Source: Gautieria morchelliformis (Eukaryota > Basidiomycota > Agaricomycetes > Gomphales > Gomphaceae). From it: a stretch of 64,000 nucleotides of DNA. The stretch lies in the NCBI GenBank assembly GCA_015179125.1, contig WHVA01000195.1, forward strand, positions 62,001 through 126,000. The letters are read 5' to 3'. Under the pieces are notes generated by a model. It was not told the DNA's origin and made no database searches. It saw nothing but the letters and a program-made list of their open reading frames with translations. This document shows positions 45,721-55,998 of the stretch, one piece after another. Position 1 is the stretch's first letter; each line of letters opens with the position of its first letter. The translations under genes and the position numbers were made by a program.

Positions 45721-48700
45721 ATGTCGAGTAGCAACAACACGTACAAGATCGATCCCTTGAACGGGGATAATTACGCGGCGTGGCGCCGGCGGCTCGAGTG
45801 GATACTCGATGACTCAGATCTGTGGGACGTGGCTATCGGCAGGGAGACGGAACCGAGACCGGCAGATGCCGACAACGTCACTGCAACCGAGCAGCAGGAG
45901 ATCGACGATTGGAGAAGGAAGGACAAGAAGGCCAGAAAAGAAATTTGCCTCAGAGTTGCCGATGAACAACTAGTTTACATCAATCAGACGATGTCTGCAT
46001 TTGCTGTATGGACTAGTCTACAAGCTATATTCGAATCTAAGGGAGCAGTGGGGATTGTAAATCTCCGAAGAGATTTCTTCCGGACGCTTGCCGAGGACGG
46101 CGCGAACATGGAGGAGCACGTACGCAAGCTCCGCGGCATTCAACAGGAATTGAATGCGCGGGGGCATTACATCAGTGACACCGAGTTCTCGAACACGTTG
46201 CTGACGTCATTACCAGATTCTTGGTCGGCGTTTATTACGGCAGTAAACGCCAGTGGAGCCGGGACAACAGCTGATATATTAATAGCTCGGGTCCTCGATG
46301 AGGATCGAGCACGGAAAGCTGGATCGGCACGGCAGACGGCGCTTAAGGCGCAACAACGTCACAGGACCAGGAAAGATGACTCAGGAGCAACAAAGGGAAA
46401 GTGCCGAAATTGCGGCAAGAAGGGTCATTACGTGAAGGACTGTTGGGCGAAAGGTGGCGGCAAAGAAGGCCAAGCGCCAAAATGGTTCAAATCAGGGAAC
46501 AAAGAAACAGTCAAACAAGCAGAAGAAAAGGACTTCGCATTTGTATCTAAGGAGGTAGCATACAGTGCTATATCTGCATCCGACTGGCTAGCCGATTCAG
46601 CGGCAACAACACATATAGCTCGAAGCCGAAACGATTTCGCTAGCTATGCCGAGGAACCATCTGAAATCGAAGGAATTTCACCTGATGCGGTACTACATAC
46701 ACAAGGCCGAGGCACTATATACATGGAATTCAAGATCGGCGCCAAGACGAACACGATCGAGCTACGTGACATCAAACACGCACCAGATGCGCCGAACAAC
46801 CTTATCAGCGTAGGGCGTTTAACTGATAAGGGTAACACGGCCACATTTTCAGGCACCGGCGTCGAATTCAAATCACGTGCCGGAGTTACCTTCGCACAGG
46901 GACAGAAGCGTGGGCGGCTATTCTGTATGAAGGCACGGGTCACTCGATCAGTCGAGGCACGGGACTTTGCCGCAGCGGCAAAAGGACGGTCATGGGACAA
47001 ATGGCACAGAATACTCGGGCACGTCAACATAAATTCTATAAAGATGTTGAAATCTAACGATCTAGTCACCGGACTTGAGATCGACGAATCAAACGAGCCG
47101 AGCCAGTGCAAGGCATGCATACAAGGCAAGCGGCATGTGGAGCCGTTCCCCAAAAGAGCCGAGGACACTGTAGAACAGGTCGGTGACCTGACAGTATCCG
47201 ATGTATGGGGACCTGCCCAGACCGAGGGACCATCGCGTGAGAAATACTTTTATTCTTTCACGGACATCAAATCGAGGTACACCGTAATCTATTTTGGGAG
47301 CACCAAAGATGAAGCGCTCAAACACTTCGAGACGTACAAGGCATTCCTCGAGACCCAAACAGGTCAGAAACTGAAGAAGTTTCGCTCGGATAATGGAGGG
47401 GAATATGTCAATAAAAATTTCAAGGAATTTTGTGCAAAATATGGCATTATCATGGAGACCACAGCTCCATACTCCCCAGCCCAGAATGGAATCGCCGAAC
47501 GACTCAACCGGACCTTACTCGAGCACGCACGGGCAATGATATTTGCCAAGAACCTGCCAAAAATACTCTGGCCCGAGGCCGTGGCTTATGCGTGTTATAT
47601 CAAAAATCGATCACCCACGCGAGCGCTTGGAGATGACGCAACGCCGTTCCAAGCACTATTCGGCAAGAAGCCGAACATAGCACGTCTAGAGGAATTTGGG
47701 ACAAATTGTTGGGTTATGGTGCCGGATCAACGTCGAGCCAAACTTGATCCAAAGGCAGAAGAACATATATTCGTCGGAGTAGCTGAACATGCAAAGGCCT
47801 GGAGGTACTACAATAAAGCCTCAAAGCACGTTCAAGTATCTAGGAACATTACATTTGACGAAAATGACAACCGACTCTACCCCATCCCAGATAATGACGA
47901 TGACGACACGGCACCGCTCGAGGGGGAGCACTCACCGCGCGAGCATGTGCCGGACCCGATCACATCTACCCCACAGACGTCATCACCCCAGACAACACCC
48001 GTTCCTGATCCACCTGAACAAGCGCCAGCTCCACAGATTCGACGGAGCGCGCGTATCACTCAAAGACCGGATTACCGGAAACTGAATAATTCAGGACGCA
48101 CCGAGCAGGTTTACATAACGAGAGAAATCGTCACTGAACCTGAGAATTACAGAGTGGCGGTATCACGTGATGATGCGCCGATCTGGGAGAAAGCGATGGA
48201 AATTGAGATGGACCAACACAAGACGTTAGGAACATGGGAGCTAACAGAACTACCACCCGGACGAGTAGCTATCGGTTGCCGATGGGTATACGCTGTCAAA
48301 ATGCAACCGGATGGACAATTCGATAAGGCTAAAGCAAGGGTTGTGGCTCAAGGATTCACACAGAGGCCAGGGATGGATTACTACGAGATAACCTCACCCG
48401 TGGTCAAATTCGATTCACTACGTGTTCTATTAGCAATCGCAAACACACTCGATTGGGAAATCGAAATGATGGATGTCAAAGGCGCCTACCTCAATTCAAC
48501 CATAGATGAGGAGATCTACATGCGCCAGCCCGACGGTTTTGATGATGGATCTGGACGCGTTCTAAGAATATACAGAGCGCTCTACGGACTCAAGCAATCG
48601 GGGCGAGCTTGGCATCAGCGCTTACACAAATCACTACTCGATCTCGGCTTCCATCAAAGTACAGCCGATGAATGCGTCTACATCAGACAAGATAAGGACT

Positions 48701-49743
48701 CAATCGAAGTCATATCAGTATATGTGGACGACTTTGGACTATTTGCTGACTCCAAAGGAGGGATGATTAAGCTCAAGGGGGAGCTTCATGGAAAATCCCC
48801 TTTAACAGATTTAGGAGAAATGAAGAAAATCTTGGGAATTAGAGTTGAGAGGAATAGGGATGAGGGAACACTGATCATGTCTCAAGGACATTACATCGAC
48901 ATCATACTCGATCGATTCAACATGACAACAGCACATTCCGTATCTACACCTCTGCATAAAATGATCAAACTCACGACACCCATGGACTCGACAGGTCCAA
49001 CTGCCGAAGTACCCTATGCCAAGGCGATCGGATCACTCATGTATGCAGCACTCAGCACGCGACCTGATTTGGCCTTTACCGTACAACATCTGAGCCAATT
49101 CACTACTACTTACGGAACCGAGCACTGGACGGCGATCAAGCACGCGCTCAGGTACCTCAAGGGGTCACGTGACGACGGCATAATCTTCCGACGAGACGCT
49201 GGTCTCGACCTCGAAATATTTGTCGACTCGGATTATGCTAATAGAAACGACGCACTATCTATTAGTGGCTATGTAGCTATACTAGGAGGGGGAGCTATCG
49301 CATGGAGCTCGAAGAAGCAGCGAACGATCGCGCTATCTACCACGGAGGCCGAATACATGGCACTTACCGAGGGCGCCAAGCAATTAATCTGGCTGAGGCG
49401 TTTTATCGAGGAACTTGGAATCGATCAAACCCAGCCCACGTCACTTCGATCAGACAATCTAGGCGCCATTACACTATCGCATGACGCAACGTATCATGCG
49501 CGTACCAAGCACATCAATGTCGCATATCATTTCATCCGTGAGAAAGTGGCCTCTCACGAGGCATCACTTACATACGTACCGACGAAGGAGAACATAGCGG
49601 ACATATTTACAAAGGGACTAGATATGCATCAACACAGGTATCTATTAGGGAAATTAGGATTTTGCCGAAGGGACTTCTCGCTGAGGGGGAGTGTTAGTAA
49701 TCGGGACGATGACACCGCCGAGGCAGAGCCGGCACGCATTTAG
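45721..49743 (+). CDS. Copia gag-pol polyprotein, 1340 aa
   Basis: Single uninterrupted frame in the Copia order gag, protease, integrase, reverse transcriptase, RNase H. Gag has a zinc knuckle CRNCGKKGHYVKDC (228-241). The protease site is ADSAATTH (Asp near 292). The integrase zinc region contains WHRILGHVNINSIKML. The core has FRSDNGGEYVN and NGIAERLNRTLLEHARAMI. The reverse transcriptase has GCRWVYAVKMQPDGQ, MMDVKGAYLNSTIDEEIYM and YVDD (1001-1004). RNase H has VDSDYANRNDALSISGY and ALSTTEAEYMAL. The stop TAG (49741-49743) lies about 50 bp inside the 3-prime LTR, so the last 17 residues are LTR-encoded. No defects seen. Confidence 0.97.
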   Translation: MSSSNNTYKIDPLNGDNYAAWRRRLEWILDDSDLWDVAIGRETEPRPADADNVTATEQQEIDDWRRKDKKARKEICLRVADEQLVYINQTMSAFAVWTSLQAIFESKGAVGIVNLRRDFFRTLAEDGANMEEHVRKLRGIQQELNARGHYISDTEFSNTLLTSLPDSWSAFITAVNASGAGTTADILIARVLDEDRARKAGSARQTALKAQQRHRTRKDDSGATKGKCRNCGKKGHYVKDCWAKGGGKEGQAPKWFKSGNKETVKQAEEKDFAFVSKEVAYSAISASDWLADSAATTHIARSRNDFASYAEEPSEIEGISPDAVLHTQGRGTIYMEFKIGAKTNTIELRDIKHAPDAPNNLISVGRLTDKGNTATFSGTGVEFKSRAGVTFAQGQKRGRLFCMKARVTRSVEARDFAAAAKGRSWDKWHRILGHVNINSIKMLKSNDLVTGLEIDESNEPSQCKACIQGKRHVEPFPKRAEDTVEQVGDLTVSDVWGPAQTEGPSREKYFYSFTDIKSRYTVIYFGSTKDEALKHFETYKAFLETQTGQKLKKFRSDNGGEYVNKNFKEFCAKYGIIMETTAPYSPAQNGIAERLNRTLLEHARAMIFAKNLPKILWPEAVAYACYIKNRSPTRALGDDATPFQALFGKKPNIARLEEFGTNCWVMVPDQRRAKLDPKAEEHIFVGVAEHAKAWRYYNKASKHVQVSRNITFDENDNRLYPIPDNDDDDTAPLEGEHSPREHVPDPITSTPQTSSPQTTPVPDPPEQAPAPQIRRSARITQRPDYRKLNNSGRTEQVYITREIVTEPENYRVAVSRDDAPIWEKAMEIEMDQHKTLGTWELTELPPGRVAIGCRWVYAVKMQPDGQFDKAKARVVAQGFTQRPGMDYYEITSPVVKFDSLRVLLAIANTLDWEIEMMDVKGAYLNSTIDEEIYMRQPDGFDDGSGRVLRIYRALYGLKQSGRAWHQRLHKSLLDLGFHQSTADECVYIRQDKDSIEVISVYVDDFGLFADSKGGMIKLKGELHGKSPLTDLGEMKKILGIRVERNRDEGTLIMSQGHYIDIILDRFNMTTAHSVSTPLHKMIKLTTPMDSTGPTAEVPYAKAIGSLMYAALSTRPDLAFTVQHLSQFTTTYGTEHWTAIKHALRYLKGSRDDGIIFRRDAGLDLEIFVDSDYANRNDALSISGYVAILGGGAIAWSSKKQRTIALSTTEAEYMALTEGAKQLIWLRRFIEELGIDQTQPTSLRSDNLGAITLSHDATYHARTKHINVAYHFIREKVASHEASLTYVPTKENIADIFTKGLDMHQHRYLLGKLGFCRRDFSLRGSVSNRDDDTAEAEPARI

Positions 49744-49913
49744 CCGGAGGTTCGAGATCGCTCTCGACCCCGGGTTACTGGTGCACCGGCATCGCATCGG
49801 CACAGCAGCTCGAAGAGATTGGTAATATAGGAACATCATATTTTGTATATAAGGCAGAACGATCTACTTGAGATCATAGAATATCAGATCATTTATATCT
49901 CCTTCGTCCCACA
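49692..49913 (+). repeat. Copia 3-prime LTR
   Basis: 222 bp, identical to the 5-prime LTR, preceded by the polypurine tract and followed by the target duplication AAAAG. Confidence 0.95.
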
Positions 49914-49918
49914 AAAAG

Positions 49919-50290
49919 CATCACCGCCGAGTTCGGCCTCGCTTGCCACTCGGTGCGCAGCTGCTTTTTGATGAATGAGACGGGAAAACTACAATGACGT
50001 ACAGCGCCTAGGCCCTAGCGCTCACGTCACGCACTCGCGTGGCGCGCATCGCCGAATCCGCCGATCAGCGACAAACGGTAGGCTGAGCGTTGGGGACGGC
50101 CCAATGAGGGCGCGGAGAGGGAGAGCAACCGCTCTTTGTTGGGATGTAGGTGTCACTGCGCCAGCGACCCAGTTGCTGCAGCCGCCGCCGATGAGTGAAA
50201 AGAAGAAGCTCGAAGTGCTAGATATGTGGGAAGGACACGAGGAGAGGTAGACTGTGGAATGTGGAGATTATATAGTACCTAGCATCGGAA
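49919..50290. other. GC-rich spacer containing a repeat copy
   Basis: No recognised gene. Bases 50194-50301 are the second copy of the repeat at 36197-36330, same orientation. Confidence 0.5.
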
Positions 50291-50301
50291 CAATAGAAAT
50301 G
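50194..50301. repeat. Repeat shared with 36197-36330
   Basis: See the copy at 36197. Here the end of the repeat (CGGAACAATAGAAATG) is the exact insertion site of the inverted-repeat element that follows. The copy at 36 kb (TGGAACAATAGAAAAG) has no such insertion and so serves as an empty-site relative. Confidence 0.7.
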
Positions 50302-51159
50302 GAAAAATGAATAATGTCTCCTGGGAATGCAATTCTGTCTCCGCCAAACAGCCCGGTGTCACGTCGCGTTGGGGCCTTTGTCTCGTCCACAATGCATTCC
50401 TGTCTCAACTTTATGTAGCTCGCCATGTACTCTACCAAAAAATACGAGTGCGGGCTCGTTTTGTTGCCCGGATCGAGCACACCAAGGCAAAATTATCGGC
50501 CTCTTGATCGGTGCACAGTGACACTAAACATGGCCCAATTTCGACGGCGCCTTTTCTCAGGAGTCAGGTATGAGCATGGTTAATTTACATAACCACCGAC
50601 CGTCCGACCGTTTCTATTTTGTTGCGCCTAATGCACTTGTCTTGGTGGACAATGTGGGACAAAGTTACTTGATTTGTCTCTGCTATATAATGGTCAGTCA
50701 TTATTATGAGCTCTCTACCCATCTCAATCGCCATGCCGTCTGGAAAACGACGTCCTGGTCGTCCCGGCCCCTAAGAAGTTCCGTACACGTGGACAGAAAG
50801 CCCGCAATGATAACCTGTAATTATTAGAAATTGGCAGACTGTATGGGCCACAGTGGCTCTACCCTAATAACCCTCAGGGATGGATTCTGTTCAAGGCGGC
50901 AAGAAGCAGAACATACGGTGGTACTAAGACTAGACAACACAAAGATTTACCTATAACTGATTGAAAATTGAAGATATGACGCAAAGGATAAATTTCTCCG
51001 AATGTCCTCGTAGAGAGCTTTCGATTGATCTGCGGTTCATATTTTTTGGTGGTGCCAGGGAGTAGTGGCTTAATGTTGGGACGGCTGGGTTATATTCGAG
51101 GATGGACAGCTGTTTGGCGGAGACAGAATTGCATTCCAAGGAGACATTATTATCCCTTG
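50302..51159. mobile_element. Non-autonomous inverted-repeat DNA transposon (Mutator-like), 858 bp
   Basis: Terminal inverted repeats of about 50 bp: AATAATGTCTCCTGGGAATG, then CAATTCTGTCTCCGCCAAAC on the left, and the reverse complement of the same at the right with one or two changes. An 11-bp direct repeat CAATAGAAATG flanks it (50291-50301 and 51160-51170). Long inverted repeats with a 9-11 bp duplication fit Mutator-like elements. The interior has no transposase. Confidence 0.8.
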
Positions 51160-51170
51160 CAATAGAAATG

Positions 51171-53442
51171 CACGACCTAATAATGTCAGTTGATATCCCA
51201 TTTTGGTCGCCGACATCGCGCGTCTGTCCTGTGGAATGGGCAGACTGTCGAGAGTATTAGTAGCTCCCTACACACAAGCTCAAATTCTATCAACCAAGTC
51301 TTCTTTAGAAGCTATGAATCTGTAGATACTCATAAAATTGTCCAAACTGTGATACCTCCATTGTACGTACCAGGAGGTCGTGACACTTTCCTAGCCGTTG
51401 GTGTGGCATGTGCACGGTGGCACAGACAAGATTAATATGTTCGATAGACCAGAAGTATTTTTTTATTCTCGCTGTGATAAGCAACACCACCGAGTATGTG
51501 TGCTTTATGTTTGCAGCCTCTATGCTGGTTGTACATAATATATATGGACCAGGGGTTCAATGCCCGTGTCGACTTCACACGTATTACTATACCTTGACCA
51601 TTAAGCCTCACAGGGTGTCAGAGTAGGCAGTCAACTGTCTCATAAATGCTTTGTATGTATATATACATGATGAGCATTAAAATCATTGTGCTGCATAGAG
51701 GTGGTCAGCAGTAACTCATCATGGTGAAGAATAGCTCGCCTGCGAATCAAACCAGTCTGGAAGACTCTCGGTTGGTACCTTTCCAAGATAAATCCAATCG
51801 GGAGGGCTGTGTGCTATAGTGTCGAGGAACAATGGTTCCAAAGTTATGCTGTTTGGAAAGAGTGTCAAGGGAGGAATGCCAGTGTGTTGCTTCTGAATCT
51901 GTAAAATCCGCAACTCATCTGGAGTCAGGATAGAATCTTTGGCTTCTGTGGTTTCTGCTTGTGTGGGTGCTTGGGTCAGCGATTGAGGAGAAGCAAGGGT
52001 TTGAGCGGATGTGCATGAGTTGCTTGACTGCGTCCACGCGGATATCTTTTCAGCGGAGGGTGTCCGGGCCATCTGCGCCCTCGTTCTCTCTGAGATATCT
52101 GAGCGCGTTTCTCAGTTCTGGAGAAAAAAATGAAATGCATTCTGACCTGTTATATGAACAGCGAACAGCATTGTTCTCATGCGAGATGCAGCCTTTGTGT
52201 CAACACAGCCTTTGTCCATGAGTTGTCCCATATTGTCTGACTATCAATTGTGCTTTTGCTGTTAAGAATTGTAGTCAATCAAGGTAGACAAAAGCATACA
52301 GCAGATTGATTACCCAAATTAATAGATACAGCCTCTGGTATAAAGTATTACATGACTTGAACATGGGAGAGCACATTCCCTTGTGCAATTACGATGATGA
52401 TACAGGAGGGTATGCGAGTACCTTGCTTTGACGGTTTCCAGCTACTGTATGTTAAGGCCGTGTCATCAGAGACAAACGTGCGGCCAGGGGAGGGATGTCT
52501 GAGAATTCAGGGCTTACCGTGGATTTGCCAATGAAAATTCTTTACCAGATTGGATTGAGGGTCGACCCACCTCTTTTGGTCAATTAGAGTGCTGCAAACG
52601 CTGAGAACCAAGTTTTGAGAAATCACTAATTTACTTGCCAACTGGGTCGCTTACCTAGGATCTGACAATTATGCTGAACTCTCCTGGTTTTACTGATTAG
52701 AAAGAGCACGCATATAGAGAATTCGACACAGTGGCTGGGCAGCAGCTAAAACTCGGGACAGAAATGTCATGGCGGCGTGACAGTAACTCAACTGCAGCGT
52801 GACAGAATTAGAGCTGCTCAGGGACATAAATAGAATAGTGGCACGGCCGAAAACGTATTACAAAGGGACATAAAAGCAAATTTTCAGGGACACTAGGTGT
52901 AAAGTAAGGGGGCACAAAAGGCATGTCGGAGACTGAAATGGAATATGAAATGACATTATTCATTTCAGCAGTTGAAATGATTGTGGTGTGCCAGAGAAAG
53001 GAGTCACGTGGCTCTTGTCATAGATCTTGTCCAATCCCTCAACTTCTCTGATATGGGGACACGTGCTCAGATACTGGCACCAGACCGAGGCTGTAACCAT
53101 CAGTGACTGGCAGGCTGGCAGTCGATTGATCATTATGACTCGGCATGGACAACAATTAACCCTAGCGGGACTGTGGTCGACAGGACAGAGGAGACTGAGG
53201 AGTCAGCCAAGCTGCCTGTGAGCACTGAGGCAGCCGTGTCCAGCAGAGCACCGCTGGGTAAACCACAACCTCTGTGCCCGCTGCAGGCAGCCGTCTCCGA
53301 AGATTGGGCTCTGTTAGCTAGGGAAGAGGGTTGCTGGGGGACACGGATGTGCAGCGGTTTCAAGCCGACGGAAGCTCTCATCAGGGGATTACTGCCACCC
53401 CAACTAAGTAACAGCATCGACTGCCCTCAGTCCCCTCACACA
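51171..53442. other. 2.3 kb without a recognised gene
   Basis: Only unassignable open frames. The longest coherent one, minus 52072-51719 (117 codons, Ser/Thr/Pro-rich, ending with PPDWIYLGKVPTESLPDW), matches no family I know. 52.7-52.95 kb carries repeated GGGACATAAA or GGGACACTAG phrases that look like degraded transposon sequence. Confidence 0.4.
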
Positions 53443-53447
53443 GTAGT

Positions 53448-54927
53448 TGTTAGGGATCGTCCACAAAGTAGCTACCTATTTATGAACATTTACTAGGTAG
53501 TTAATTAGTTTCAAATGTCCTCAAGGAAGGTTGTATTAATATTTCTATGCTACACTCACATTGGGTCCACAAGATACAACAATCTCTTGATAGTTTAGCT
53601 AAGAATCCCCCACGGTCACATGACTATCACATGACCTCAAAACAGCTCAAAGTCACCTGATCATCCACAGTCACCTGACAATCACCTGACCTCAAAGTCA
53701 CCTGATTATCTACAGTCACCTGACAATCACCTGACCTCAAAGTCACTTGATTATCTACGGTCACCTGACAATCACATGACACAGTCACATGACCTCAATC
53801 CAGCATGAAGTCACATGACTTTCCTTCGTCACATGATAATCACATGAGTGTGGGAGTTTCTTACATACTCTTAGCTTTACTGTCACAGAGCTGTGACTTT
53901 AACCCAATATAGCAATAGAACCTTCCACAGCCTTCCAATAGTTTCCAAACCTTTCCTGAAGCTTCTCTAAGCTTCCACAAGGTTCTTCACAGTAGTAGAA
54001 GCCTCTACAAGGTTCCTGGCAGTAGTTACATAAGCTAGATAGATGCAGTATAAATAGCCTGCAGTTTTAGCAGTGAAGCAATCAATTATCTTTCACCCAA
54101 ACCACTCATACCTTGAGTAACTGAAGTGTGACTTCAACACAGCCTTGTACCGAAGTACTGGCTCACTGACTTGGCTACAGTCTAAGATTGCAGCAACTCT
54201 GATTGGCTCTGAGAAGTACAAGAGTGCTCTATTTTAATTGCAGCAGGCTCTGACTAATCGCGCTGCGAACAGCAACATTACTAAGAGTAACTGATTAGTA
54301 ATCCTGTACCATTAGACACCACTCTGAGCAGTGATCTAATAGACTTGGTTATTAGTTATTCAATTCACACAAGAGATTATTAACTTAACTCTGAGTTAAG
54401 TGGGTTAATAGCCTTTTGAGTAATTGATCTTTCTTGATCAATCAACACACTGCAGATATTAACCTAACTCAGGGTAAGTGAGTTAATATCCTACGTTTGT
54501 TGAGTTGGAAAACCAGAAAAGCCACGAGAATAGTGACATACTTGAACTGAGGAAGAGTTCAAGCGCAGAACTATCTTTTCACGTCTTGGGGATTATTGTT
54601 GTCTTTAATTCACTCGACCCGCGGTCCTAAGACTCTAGGTAGCTTTCCCCCTTAAAGTATCTGGACCCTTGGACGCCTATAAACATTCTTTGACCTCACA
54701 AAGTATTGCACAATCTAAGAACTACACGTGTTCAGTTAAATCTCTATTGCTACACTTCCTGTACCAATACTGATTCTGATTGTTCACCGGAGTATAATTA
54801 CTTAATTGGGTTCTCCGTTAAAATAGTTTCGAAGCTTGCGTGTGCTTGTAAAGCCAAATCTCTGATTGAACTTTAGAATTGTGTTTAACACCACAGTTTT
54901 ACGTTTAGTTCAACGGGTTCCAAAACA
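53448..54927. mobile_element. Solo LTR, 1480 bp
   Basis: TGTTAGGGATCG at the left and TTCCAAAACA at the right, with a perfect 5-bp duplication GTAGT (53443-53447 and 54928-54932). Inside, on the plus strand, are a TATA box TATAAAT at about 54049 and an array of TCACNTGA motifs at 53615-53847. No coding sequence. It is a different family from the other LTRs here. Confidence 0.85.
53615..53847. repeat. Array of about 15 TCAC(A/C/T)TGA motifs within the solo LTR
   Basis: GTCACCTGAC, ATCACCTGACC, GTCACATGAC and close variants recur every 10-30 bases, partly as a roughly 58-bp higher-order repeat containing CTCAAAGTCACCTGATTATC. The motif is palindromic and E-box-like. It lies about 200-430 bp upstream of the LTR TATA box. 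Confidence 0.8.
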
Positions 54928-54932
54928 GTAGT

Positions 54933-55722
54933 GTTGAACCCAGATCATGACATGCATGTAAGCCACTATTCGAGGTGCAAGCTAGGTCTCGCTGAGTCAC
55001 AGACTCTCCAAAGGCATCACTGAGTAGGTATACAATTGAAAATCTCCCCTTATATGTCGAGTTCTGCACACATAATAGTGTTGCACACTCCAATCTCGCT
55101 ATTGCCAAGCGTACACCTGGCATAGTAGAGTTCCCGAAGGTTCAGCAGAAACTGTGCGGTCAAAACCATGGACAGTCACTCGCACCTGGTTGCATTGGTA
55201 GGGAATGCGTTGTGGGTTGAGTTTGACGTGGGAGCAAGTGGGGGATCATCGACCGAAGTGGCAGTTTTTCTTGTACAGTTGATGTGGTAGACGACGAGGA
55301 ATAGGTAAATGGCGGTTTACCTTCAGTGTTCACTAGTTCTTGTGTATACAAATAAAATGTATTTTACTTTGTGTACATTGAATTTTTTGTACCTTGATAC
55401 AAGTCCTAATCCAAGCCTAGGATCAGTACCTCAGCTTTTGATTATGTTGAAAATTTTGGGGGCGCCGGGCAAGTGCAAAAAGGAGCGTGTCAGCGGCGTT
55501 GGCTTGAAAAGGGCTGGTATACAGTGCCTATTGTTTCTACAGTGCAACGGTGGCAACTACCATTTCAAGCACTGGCGTCCACTCCCACCCACCCTCGATC
55601 AGCACTGCATGCTGTTGCACGTTGTCATGCATCGTGTGGCACTGTCATTCACCATGTCCCATTGGACGTCACTCGCACCCAATGTTACGACTGTGCAGTT
55701 CCAATTTCCGACCCTCAGTTCC
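54933..55722. other. Spacer with a dispersed repeat
   Basis: No gene recognised. It includes the second, CpG-decayed copy (55545-55690) of the repeat at 36488-36620, ending just outside the Gypsy LTR. Confidence 0.5.
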
Positions 55723-55937
55723 TGTAAAGATGACAATCTTATGCCTTGTGTCACAAGGGCACAACAGAACTTGACCAAGGAGTGGTATTCTGAATGCTGC
55801 ATAGTGACAGTGTAAGGGTAAGATGCGATGGGAACCGCTGGCCGGTTCCCACGCATAAACTATACAGTGGGTCCCTAAGGGGTCCACTGGGATTATGTAA
55901 TAACTAGTATACATGTATGATACATAGGTTATTTACA
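55723..55937 (-). repeat. 3-prime LTR of Gypsy A
   Basis: 215 bp, on the minus strand TGTAAATAACC to GTCATCTTTACA. It matches the solo LTR at 26447-26661 closely. It contains the hairpin-forming AACCGGCCAGCGGTT. Confidence 0.9.
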
Positions 55938-55998
55938 CCCTACAGACAACTATAGGGGACCAGTTAGGACTTATAGTGGTCGTCCATGATGGCGTCCT

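Larger units (their letters stand above)
45420..49913 (+). mobile_element. Complete Copia (Ty1) retrotransposon, 4494 bp
   Basis: 222-bp LTRs at 45420-45641 and 49692-49913 appear identical over their whole length. The 5-bp target duplication AAAAG is perfect (45415-45419 and 49914-49918). Directly after the 5-prime LTR lies GGTTATGGGCCC, the pattern of primer sites that pair with the anticodon-side half of initiator Met tRNA, as known for Drosophila copia. A purine tract GAGGGGGAG precedes the 3-prime LTR. A single ORF fills the interior. Everything needed for autonomous movement seems intact. Confidence 0.97.

Noticed and set aside
45420..49913. Host gene encoding a 1340-aa protein
   Set aside because: Flanking identical LTRs, target duplication and Copia domain order show that it is a retrotransposon.
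53540..53850. CRISPR-like array (short repeats with spacers)
   Set aside because: Repeats are degenerate 8-10 bp palindromes inside a solo LTR of a eukaryotic genome. No direct-repeat and unique-spacer structure, no cas genes.
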